NCBI GenBank assembly: GCA_030844625.1
Contig: JAUUNJ010000216.1
Span: 1 to 5,170 of the forward strand
From: Roseburia sp.
Lineage (GTDB): Bacteria > Bacillota > Clostridia > Lachnospirales > Lachnospiraceae
Direction of reading: 5' to 3'
DNA length: 5,170 nucleotides
Shown: positions 1-5,170 of the stretch, in pieces
How positions within the stretch are numbered: the stretch's first letter is position 1
Layout of the letters: every line of letters begins with the position of its first letter
Program-made: the position numbers and the translations under genes
Notes under the pieces: generated by a model
The model's database searches: none
What the model was told of the DNA's origin: nothing
The model's input: the letters and a program-made list of their open reading frames with translations, nothing else

Positions 1-604
1 CCTGTGCCAGTATTTCTTCAGGTTCACCGAAAAGTTTTACCAATGGGTGAACGCAATATACACCAATATCTGTCAGCGCTCCATTAGAAAACTTAGGATC
101 AAAGGCATTTTCAACAATCCCCCTTTTAAACTTATCATAACGTGATGAATACTGACAGTATTGAAAACTTACTCTTCTTATCGGGGCGATTTCTTTTATG
201 GCATCTTCTATCGCCTTAAATCCCGGATCATGAACCGGGCGCATTGCCTCCATTAATACCACTTTATTTTTTCTGGCTGTTTCGATCAGGACACTTACCT
301 GTTCCGCGTTACTCGCCATTGTTTTTTCTACCATTACATGCTTGCCATGATTCATCATAAGCATAGCCTGATCAAAGTGTTCCGAATTAGGACTTGCAAT
401 GTAAACAGCATCTATTTCATCACTTTCCGCCAGTTTCTCCAGATTATCAAAAAACAGTATGCTTCCATACTTTTTTCCAAATTCTCTGGCTTTGTCCATA
501 TTCCTTGAATAAGTACCGGTATATACAAGATCATCACATTTAGCAGCACCCTCTAAAAACCATTCTACAACAAAATTTGTTCCAATCGTCGCAAATCGAA
601 TCAT
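1..604 (-). CDS. Gfo/Idh/MocA-family NAD(P)-dependent oxidoreductase, C-terminus cut off by the window edge
   Basis: The first 201 residues of a cytoplasmic dehydrogenase; the family is usually 320-350 residues, so a little over half is present. The N-terminal part is a Rossmann fold: it opens MIRFATIGTNFVVEWFLEGA, where the glycine loop is reduced to IGTN, which I recall as a subfamily trait rather than damage. A second Rossmann-type stretch, DAVYIASPNSEHF (about 65-77), is followed by the cofactor-proximal motif VEKTMASN with Lys94; the usual Pro of EKP is Thr95. LMEAMRPVHDP (118-127) and the substrate-domain motif GALTDIGVYCVHPL (175-188; Asp179, Tyr183, His186) recall dihydrodiol-dehydrogenase-like and sugar or inositol dehydrogenase members. 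The substrate cannot be told from this. The start is the ATG at 604, with GAGGTAGG 8 bases upstream; an ATG 10 bases further upstream is out of frame and closes after three codons. It has its own promoter and probably is not in the ASST transcript. Confidence 0.93.
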   Translation of the reverse strand, partial: MIRFATIGTNFVVEWFLEGAAKCDDLVYTGTYSRNMDKAREFGKKYGSILFFDNLEKLAESDEIDAVYIASPNSEHFDQAMLMMNHGKHVMVEKTMASNAEQVSVLIETARKNKVVLMEAMRPVHDPGFKAIEDAIKEIAPIRRVSFQYCQYSSRYDKFKRGIVENAFDPKFSNGALTDIGVYCVHPLVKLFGEPEEILAQ

Positions 605-637
605 ATTCTCATCCTACCTCTAAAATATTTTATAAAT

Positions 638-666
638 AGTATATCCTTTTCGTTTTATGATTTCAA
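638..666 (-). promoter_or_regulatory. Sigma-A-type promoter for the oxidoreductase gene
   Basis: On the minus strand, TTGAAA (661-666) and TATACT (638-643) are separated by exactly 17 bases, each one base from the housekeeping consensus. Transcription would start near 631, giving a leader of about 27 bases that carries the GAGGTAGG ribosome binding site before the ATG at 604. No clear operator overlaps it, so constitutive or globally controlled expression is the simplest reading. It lies just downstream of the probable ASST terminator, supporting separate transcription. Confidence 0.75.
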
Positions 667-694
667 TAAATGACTAATTACATTTTTGCACGAA

Positions 695-726
695 GAAAGG
701 ACACGATTAAATTACCGTGTCCTTTC
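695..726 (-). terminator. Probable intrinsic terminator of the ASST gene
   Basis: Arms GAAAGGACACG (695-705) and CGTGTCCTTTC (716-726) form a perfect 11-bp stem around a 10-base loop, 58 bases beyond the ASST stop codon. Read on the minus strand, the 3' arm ends in CTTTC and is followed by TTCG, so the U-tract is short and partly inside the stem. The stem is strong, but the weak tail makes efficiency uncertain. Position, between the ASST stop and the next promoter, supports a terminator; an RNA-stabilising 3' hairpin is the alternative. Confidence 0.6.
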
Positions 727-745
727 CAATAAGTTGAAAGGGTGT

Positions 746-765
746 ATATGAATATAAATTCATAT
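746..765. repeat. AT-rich 8-bp inverted repeat just after the ASST stop
   Basis: ATATGAAT (746-753) and ATTCATAT (758-765) are perfect inverted copies around the 4-base loop ATAA, about 20 bases past the ASST stop codon. The stem has only one G-C pair, so it would be a weak RNA hairpin and has no T-tract. It may be an accessory 3'-end structure ahead of the stronger hairpin, a protein site, or chance in AT-rich DNA. Confidence 0.35.
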
Positions 766-784
766 CAAGTCTTTTACACTAATA

Positions 785-2809
785 TTAGAATTCAACATAA
801 TTACCAGTATTATAAACTGTACCGCCCAACACTACATAAACATCAAATTTTCCTTCTAATCCATCCGGTGTTGTGTAACCCGTAACGGTTACTGTTGCTC
901 CACTTGTGGCGTTACCCTCTGCATCTGTATTTGCTGCTGCCGATTCATTTAATGCATATGCTTTCTGATTTCCTTCTGTATCTACAAGAATGATGTAACT
1001 TTCCTTCAATTCTGTCTTTTCTGCATCATATTCTTCTAATGCATAACTTGCACTGACTGTCAACTTTGTAGGATCAAGTTCAACGGTTGTTCCTTCCGGA
1101 ATTGCAACTGCATCTTTTACTTCAAACTTATCCACATCCGCCGTTTTCTTTTCTCCAAGACTACCAAGGAATGTTCCATGAGCGTCTCTGTCAGCAACAT
1201 AATCTGCCTGATACATATCTATAAGCATTGATCTGAATGTAAGAGCCGCCACTCCACCTGACACTTTAAATTCATATGCCAGTTCATTATCTACTACATG
1301 CGAAATATGTGACGAACATACGATTCCCGGCTTAAACATTGCAATCGGGTTTCCATCATAGGACTTTGTTTCCGGATCATAAAGGTTTGATCCTGCCGTA
1401 ACCCACACATCTGATGTGTCACCGCTAATGCTGTTTGCACCGGAAATCCAGTCAGCGTACCATTCGCCGCCTCTTTCCTTACCATACTGCCATGTCTGGC
1501 TTACTGTCATTTTTTCTGTATCAATGTGATAAGCCACTGCTCTGGAATAAACATCATCCCCGGTTACTCTCTCGTCATTTTTGTCCCGCTTAACTTTGGC
1601 TGTTCCGTTATCAAACAATAAAAGGTCTCCATTATCAAGAATGGATATATTATGCTGTGCATAGAACCACTCAAAATCATCACCTTCCGGTGTAAAGAAA
1701 TACTTAGAATATTCTTCCGGCCAGTCGTTCGGATCACCGAGAATCCATGCAATGGATGGTTTTTCTTCCATCTTTACTGCTACAATAGCATCTAAATGAC
1801 GACAGGATAACAATACTAAATTATTTTCTTCATCATATGCAATTCCATTATTATGGCACCAGTCAAGTTCCTCTGAACCATCTGTAATAATTGATGCAGA
1901 ATTGCACTCCATACCAGGGAATAATTCTCTCATATCACATTCCCATATTACTTCGCCTGTCTTATAATCAATTTCTTTTACATTATCTTCTACAGAAGAC
2001 AAATCGTTAGCATCTGATGAAACTAAAAGGTTACCATCCGGCATAATATAAGTTCCATGATGATGTCCTCCCGGAATTGCATATTCGTTATATACTTTAC
2101 CCAGAAAATCTATTTCTTTCAGTCCTGCTTTATAATATTGTGATTTGATTACATATTTTACAGGAACTATCAAGTGACCGTTTTCCATAAACTTAACACC
2201 TAATGTACCGCCGTCACTGTAATACCATCTGATATCACCTTCACTGTCAATGGCATATAAACCACCGGTTGTAGAACACATCAATGTAAGTTTATCATAA
2301 TCATAAGATTCTGTATCAATTTTTTCAGCCTGAATATCTACATCTAAACCACAATCCTCTGTCTGAATTTCAAAAGTTTTCTTTGAACCATCACTTAATT
2401 CTACATTAACTTTAGTTGTGTCATTATTGTATAAACCATAAACAGGAATGATATGGGTCGTTGCCTCTTTAATTTCTCCTGTAATATTGTCCTTTTCTTT
2501 CTTTCCCTCAACAGTAATTGTTCCGCCGATTTTCTCCTCCGTCGTAAAACAAATCACTGCTGTCAAAGGGGAATTGCCATAAGGATCTTTAATCACCTGG
2601 GCTTCGTCTAATGTGTGATCTGCTTCTTTTGAAAGAGCTTCATCAACGGTTGCATAATCTGCCACATAATTGGTTTCCTTTAATTGTGTCGTGTTAACCG
2701 TTTTTGCAGTGTCAGTACTTTCCTTTTTTTCATCACTTGTTCCACATCCTGTAAACATCATTGTTACAGTGAGAACCCCCGCCATAATCAGACTCACTCT
2801 TTTTTTCAT
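785..2809 (-). CDS. assT: Aryl-sulfate sulfotransferase (ASST), surface lipoprotein with C-terminal extension
   Basis: This enzyme transfers a sulfuryl group from a phenolic sulfate donor to a phenol acceptor through a sulfohistidine intermediate, without PAPS. Residues 1-21 are a lipoprotein signal (MKKR, hydrophobic core, lipobox FTGC), with lipid attachment expected at Cys22 and a polar linker to about 60. An Ig-like N-terminal domain (about 70-150) precedes the beta-propeller catalytic domain (about 165-540). The signature residues are visible: His249-251 in PGGHHHG, His319 in DWCHNNGIAYD, Arg337 in CRHLDAI and His386 in AQHNISIL. They match the four active-site residues of E. coli AssT (His252, His356, Arg374, His436, from memory), and the 18-residue spacing from His319 to Arg337 is identical. 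LFDNG (398-402), YSRAVAY (421-427) and WQYGKERGG (440-448) are further family motifs. The last 130 or so residues are an extension beyond the usual core. The gene symbol is given at family level. It stands alone between a regulatory gap and a terminator, with AAAGGAGA upstream of the ATG. Physiological substrates are unknown. Confidence 0.93.
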   Translation of the reverse strand: MKKRVSLIMAGVLTVTMMFTGCGTSDEKKESTDTAKTVNTTQLKETNYVADYATVDEALSKEADHTLDEAQVIKDPYGNSPLTAVICFTTEEKIGGTITVEGKKEKDNITGEIKEATTHIIPVYGLYNNDTTKVNVELSDGSKKTFEIQTEDCGLDVDIQAEKIDTESYDYDKLTLMCSTTGGLYAIDSEGDIRWYYSDGGTLGVKFMENGHLIVPVKYVIKSQYYKAGLKEIDFLGKVYNEYAIPGGHHHGTYIMPDGNLLVSSDANDLSSVEDNVKEIDYKTGEVIWECDMRELFPGMECNSASIITDGSEELDWCHNNGIAYDEENNLVLLSCRHLDAIVAVKMEEKPSIAWILGDPNDWPEEYSKYFFTPEGDDFEWFYAQHNISILDNGDLLLFDNGTAKVKRDKNDERVTGDDVYSRAVAYHIDTEKMTVSQTWQYGKERGGEWYADWISGANSISGDTSDVWVTAGSNLYDPETKSYDGNPIAMFKPGIVCSSHISHVVDNELAYEFKVSGGVAALTFRSMLIDMYQADYVADRDAHGTFLGSLGEKKTADVDKFEVKDAVAIPEGTTVELDPTKLTVSASYALEEYDAEKTELKESYIILVDTEGNQKAYALNESAAANTDAEGNATSGATVTVTGYTTPDGLEGKFDVYVVLGGTVYNTGNYVEF

Positions 2810-2818
2810 AGTATTTAA

Positions 2819-2826
2819 TCTCCTTT
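2819..2826 (-). promoter_or_regulatory. Ribosome binding site of the ASST gene
   Basis: AAAGGAGA on the minus strand, with AGGAG ending 10 bases before the ATG at 2809. It fixes the start, which is also the one that gives a correct lipoprotein signal peptide. Confidence 0.8.
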
Positions 2827-2866
2827 TTGTCTATAGCAAATCGAAAATAGAGCGTTTTTTCTCTTT

Positions 2867-2916
2867 GCATTGGTCTAATGCCTAAAAGTTAAAAACATAC
2901 CACTTTTATTTGGCAT
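2867..2916 (-). promoter_or_regulatory. ASST leader with small, partly competing hairpins
   Basis: On the minus strand ATGCCA (2911-2916) can pair with TGGTAT (2897-2902) across an 8-base loop, with one G-U pair. Downstream, GCATT (2877-2881) can pair with AATGC (2867-2871) across 5 bases. The first 5' arm (ATGCC) could instead pair with GGCAT (2878-2882) of the second, so the two hairpins and this longer one are mutually exclusive. All stems are short, there is no T-tract, and no known riboswitch class is recognised. The 15-base element GCATTGGTCTAATGC could equally be an operator half-related to GntR-type sites. The assignment is tentative. Confidence 0.25.
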
Positions 2917-2933
2917 ACTCTACATTTGAGATA

Positions 2934-2962
2934 ATAATAAATTACATTGATAAAAATGTGAT
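2934..2962 (-). promoter_or_regulatory. Weak candidate promoter for the ASST gene
   Basis: On the minus strand ATCACA (2957-2962, 4 of 6 bases of the -35 consensus) lies 17 bases from TATTAT (2934-2939, 5 of 6 of the -10). Transcription would start near 2927 and give a leader of about 118 bases. The poor -35 is what a promoter needing an activator would show, and it overlaps one arm of the palindrome at 2958-2972. An alternative extended -10, TGTTATAAA, lies further upstream at about 2978-2986. Neither is certain. Confidence 0.3.
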
Positions 2963-2972
2963 ACGCTATCAC
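2958..2972. terminator. Perfect palindrome: terminator of the kinase gene, or an operator
   Basis: GTGATA (2958-2963) and TATCAC (2967-2972) are perfect inverted copies around three bases, 45 bases past the kinase stop codon. On the minus strand the hairpin is followed by ATTTTTATC; on the + strand it is followed directly by six T, so it could end transcription in either direction. The stem is only 6 bp and has two G-C pairs, weak for a terminator. Its shape (6-3-6 dyad) also fits a dimeric repressor or activator site, and it overlaps the -35 of the candidate ASST promoter. Confidence 0.45.
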
Positions 2973-3017
2973 TTTTTTATAACATTTGCAAAAACAAAAA
3001 GATTTTCATTCCTTTAT

Positions 3018-4490
3018 TTATATCCTTGGTATTTCCATCCAGAATACAATTCCCTTTTTTAAATTTTTGAACCCACAATTTCCTTTATGAAGTTCAATAA
3101 TGCTCTTTACCAGATAAAGTCCAAGTCCACTTCCTTTCTGTCCATTCAATGTTTCTCCAACATCACCTTTGAAAAACATATCCCATATCTTATCTTTATA
3201 CTCTTCCGGTATTCCTGGTCCCTGATTTTCTACTTCAATTCTTATATAATCATTATTTTTCATAACTTTCACATTAACATGATCTTTTTCCGAACTATGC
3301 TTTACCGAATTTGTAATATAATTATCCACTGCCTGTGAAATATATCGCACATTAACTTTTGCTATACACTCCTTTTCATATTCCTGATGAAGAACCAGAT
3401 TATTTTTTTCAAACAAATCACCATATTTTGTGCAGATTTCTCCTACAAGTTCTCCAATATCCGTTTCCTCCAGTATAATTGCTTCGTTATCACTTTGGGC
3501 TGAATAAACAACAATCATATCATTAATCATTTCTGATATACTTGTAGTTTCTTCAATAATCGACTGACAATATGCCTTCTTCTTTTCCTCGTCATCTATC
3601 AATGCCAGCATTTCTACCTGACCGGATATAATTGCCAGCGGAGTTTTCATCTCATGGGATACATTATTGACAAACTGTCTTCTTTTTTCTTCTATAACTG
3701 TTTTATGTTCTATCTCTTCTTCCAATGTCCGCATCTGCTCTCTTATCTGTGCCAGCATTATATTAATACTTTTTGAAAGACTTGATAGTTCCTGAAATTC
3801 CTGTTTTTCATCAATATGCACATCAAAATTATTGTCGATGGCCTGCCTTGATGTACTTTCTATTAGCTTAATTGGTTTACTGATTCTGTTAGACACCCAG
3901 AACGATACTATGATTCCCGCCATAATTGCCAGCAAACCTGTAATAAAAAGAAAAATTTTATTATACGAAAAACCTATTTTCATTTTTGTTTTTGTTTCGT
4001 ATATGTATACATAATATTTATGATTTTTCTGAGTTATAATTCCATAACCACAACTTCTATATTTTTTATTCTTTAAAGTTATTTGAGTGCCAAACTGTTC
4101 TACCTGTTTCACTATATAACGTTCAATCTTTGCATTCAGTGCATCCTTATCAAAATTGGAATTTTTATTGCTGTTGCCCTCACTTCCAGTAGTTTCTTCT
4201 GTAGAGAGTCCGCTCTTTCTGTTCTTTAAAAAAATGCTTTCAAAATTTTCATCCGTAATGATAAATTTAATATTTTGATCCCTGTATCTTACAAGTGCAG
4301 GGTCGCTATACTTTAAACTATCCATATCATTTTCTTCAAGATACCGATATGCCCTCTCAATTGTGCCCATTTTTCTGTTAAAATAGTAATCATCAAAAAA
4401 GGCTATAAACAGCACAAAAATCACACCTACCATAATCAACATAGTTATGGTCTGCATTAATATTGTTTTTGTTCTAATTGTTTTAAACAT
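3018..4490 (-). CDS. Sensor histidine kinase of a two-component system
   Basis: A 490-residue membrane kinase that would phosphorylate the response regulator encoded just upstream. Layout: transmembrane helix 1 at about 10-32, an extracytoplasmic domain of about 145 residues (33-178), transmembrane helix 2 at about 179-199, HAMP linker at about 200-250, coiled coil at about 251-272, then HisKA and HATPase domains. The H-box is VSHEMKTPL with phospho-acceptor His279; the E and T of HEMKT, needed for phosphatase activity in this family, are present. The N-box has Asn390 and Asn394 (DNYITNSVKHS), G1 is ENQGPGIP (Asn in place of the usual Asp, a common variant), and G2 is GSGLGLYLVKSII. The sensor domain matches no family I recognise; it contains a Ser/Asn/Glu/Gly-rich stretch at about 96-113. 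The start is the ATG at 4490, overlapping the regulator's stop by 8 bases; an in-frame ATG at 4553 would add 21 residues lying wholly inside the regulator gene and has less support. The ligand is unknown. Confidence 0.93.
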   Translation of the reverse strand: MFKTIRTKTILMQTITMLIMVGVIFVLFIAFFDDYYFNRKMGTIERAYRYLEENDMDSLKYSDPALVRYRDQNIKFIITDENFESIFLKNRKSGLSTEETTGSEGNSNKNSNFDKDALNAKIERYIVKQVEQFGTQITLKNKKYRSCGYGIITQKNHKYYVYIYETKTKMKIGFSYNKIFLFITGLLAIMAGIIVSFWVSNRISKPIKLIESTSRQAIDNNFDVHIDEKQEFQELSSLSKSINIMLAQIREQMRTLEEEIEHKTVIEEKRRQFVNNVSHEMKTPLAIISGQVEMLALIDDEEKKKAYCQSIIEETTSISEMINDMIVVYSAQSDNEAIILEETDIGELVGEICTKYGDLFEKNNLVLHQEYEKECIAKVNVRYISQAVDNYITNSVKHSSEKDHVNVKVMKNNDYIRIEVENQGPGIPEEYKDKIWDMFFKGDVGETLNGQKGSGLGLYLVKSIIELHKGNCGFKNLKKGIVFWMEIPRI

Positions 4491-5170
4491 CTTCCACCTC
4501 AAAAATATATCCCACACCATAAATGGACTTAATATAAGGACATTCCTCTCCAAGTTTGATGCGGATTTGTTTAATCACTGTATCCACTGTTCTATAGGTT
4601 CCGTCATAATCTCTTCCCCATACCACATCCAGAATCTGTTCTCTTCTTAATGCTACATTTTTGTTTTCAATCAGATAACAGAGTAAATCAAATTCCTTTG
4701 GTGTTGTAATCACATATTCTTTATCTATATATACTTTCCTGCTCTTACAATCTAATTTTAATTTACCGGCAATCAGGACATCCTCTTTTTTGTCTTTGTT
4801 TTTGCCCGCTCTCTTCATTACAGCCTCTATTCTGGCCTTTAACAAAGCCAGCATGAATGGTTTCTTTATATAATCATCCACCCCGTTTCCAAAACTTTTA
4901 ATCTGTTCATAATCACCGGCTTTTGCAGTCATCATTATTACCGGCACTTCCGACATTTCTCTTATTTTTTTCAGAACAGACTGTCCATCATAAACGGGCA
5001 GCATAATATCTAACAAAACCAGGTCTATTTCTTCCACATTATTTTCAAAACATTCAATTGCCTGTTTTCCATCTTTTGCTTCTATGATGTTGTAATTATA
5101 TAATTTCAAAAAATCCGCTACCGTAGTTCTTAATTTTTCTTCATCTTCTACAATTAATATGGTTTCTTCC
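4483..5170 (-). CDS. OmpR/PhoB-family response regulator, extreme N-terminus outside the window
   Basis: A transcription factor switched by phosphorylation; 228 residues are visible and probably only a few are missing past the right edge. The open frame continues upstream of the TTG at 5109 to the window end and encodes ETILIVEDEEKLRTTVADFL, the first strand and acidic pocket of a receiver domain, so TTG is not the start. Counting from the first visible codon (5169), the receiver has Glu8-Asp9, phospho-acceptor Asp54 (LVLLDIMLP), Thr81 (MMTAKAG), switch Tyr100 and Lys103 (DDYIKKPF). The C-terminal winged helix runs from about 130 to 228: TPKEFDLL (156-163), recognition helix RTVDTVIKQIRIKL (193-206) and wing YIKSIYGVGYIF (212-223). 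All residues needed for phosphorylation are intact. Its 3' end overlaps the kinase start by 8 bases, so they form one operon. The operon promoter is outside the window. Its targets are unknown; the ASST gene is the nearest candidate. Confidence 0.95.
   Translation of the reverse strand, partial: EETILIVEDEEKLRTTVADFLKLYNYNIIEAKDGKQAIECFENNVEEIDLVLLDIMLPVYDGQSVLKKIREMSEVPVIMMTAKAGDYEQIKSFGNGVDDYIKKPFMLALLKARIEAVMKRAGKNKDKKEDVLIAGKLKLDCKSRKVYIDKEYVITTPKEFDLLCYLIENKNVALRREQILDVVWGRDYDGTYRTVDTVIKQIRIKLGEECPYIKSIYGVGYIFEVEDV
4494..4500 (-). promoter_or_regulatory. Ribosome binding site that sets the kinase start
   Basis: GAGGTGG on the minus strand, with GAGG ending 6 bases before the ATG at 4490. 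It lies inside the last codons of the response regulator, so the two proteins are probably translationally coupled. This supports the 490-residue kinase over the longer reading from 4553. Confidence 0.7.

Larger units (their letters stand above)
2922..2988. repeat. Three degenerate direct repeats of ACATTTG in front of ASST
   Basis: On the + strand ACATTTG occurs at 2922-2928 and 2982-2988, and ACATTG at 2944-2949, all in the same orientation and each followed by an A-rich stretch. The first two starts are 22 bases apart and the next pair 38 apart. OmpR/PhoB regulators commonly bind direct repeats, so these are candidate sites for the upstream-encoded regulator, but the repeats are short and the region is AT-rich, so chance is possible. 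Confidence 0.25.

Noticed and set aside
1294..1752. Two short minus-strand frames inside the ASST gene (1294-1485, 1564-1752)
   Set aside because: They are out-of-frame shadows of a well-supported coding sequence and show no recognisable protein features.
2832..2843. TGCTATAGA as an extended -10 for ASST
   Set aside because: Transcription would begin within a few bases of the ribosome binding site and there is no matching -35, so it is unlikely to be the working promoter.
2670..2885. 71-codon + strand frame opposite the ASST start
   Set aside because: It lies mostly antisense to the ASST signal peptide; its hydrophobic look is a mirror of that region, and no ribosome binding site or family is recognised.
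4491..4553. Longer kinase reading starting at the ATG at 4553
   Set aside because: The added 21 residues lie entirely within the response regulator gene and have no fitting ribosome binding site; the ATG at 4490 has GAGGTGG upstream and gives a normal N-terminus just before the first membrane helix.
3087..4650. Three short + strand frames (3087-3338, 3832-4014, 4447-4650)
   Set aside because: All are antisense to the kinase or regulator genes, have no start context, and encode biased Ile/Phe/Asn-rich sequences typical of shadows in AT-rich DNA.
5107..5109. TTG at 5109 as the response regulator start
   Set aside because: The frame stays open to the window edge and encodes the conserved first receiver strand with its acidic pair, so the gene begins outside the window.
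1..5170. A previously undescribed multi-gene system
   Set aside because: All four genes belong to known families and the oxidoreductase has a separate promoter. Only the regulator-kinase-ASST pairing is suggestive, and adjacency alone does not show a new system.

Overview
The window is AT-rich DNA with every recognisable gene on the minus strand. The base composition, the AGGAGG-like ribosome binding sites, a lipoprotein signal with no outer-membrane machinery in view, and the style of the proteins suggest a low-GC Gram-positive anaerobe, most likely a gut Clostridia/Lachnospiraceae-type bacterium. The taxonomic call is inference; there is no rRNA or other marker gene.

In transcription order (right to left) the window holds four genes. 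(1) The almost complete end of an OmpR/PhoB-type response regulator, whose first few residues lie past the right edge. (2) Its partner, a two-transmembrane sensor histidine kinase, overlapping it by 8 bases; the correct start is at 4490, not the longer upstream ATG. (3) After a 208-base gap, a 674-residue lipoprotein aryl-sulfate sulfotransferase (ASST) with a C-terminal extension of about 130 residues. The gap holds a perfect 15-base palindrome that could end the kinase message or act as an operator, a weak promoter candidate, and two small leader hairpins. (4) After a 180-base gap with an 11-bp hairpin (probable terminator) and a near-consensus sigma-A promoter, the first 201 residues of a Gfo/Idh/MocA NAD(P)-dependent oxidoreductase, which runs off the left edge.

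The most interpretable unit is the two-component system followed by the ASST. ASSTs move a sulfuryl group from one phenolic sulfate to another phenol without PAPS. Here the enzyme should sit on the outer face of the cytoplasmic membrane, where it would meet phenolic sulfates from the surroundings. A sensor kinase with an extracellular domain of about 145 residues encoded directly upstream is a plausible controller, but no sequence evidence proves that link. The oxidoreductase has its own promoter behind a probable terminator and is probably a separate unit.

I see no mobile element, CRISPR array, tRNA or rRNA, and no strong sign of an unknown multi-gene system. The points most worth following are the surface-anchored ASST with its extra C-terminal domain and lack of the regional cysteine pair, and the organised intergenic region in front of it.
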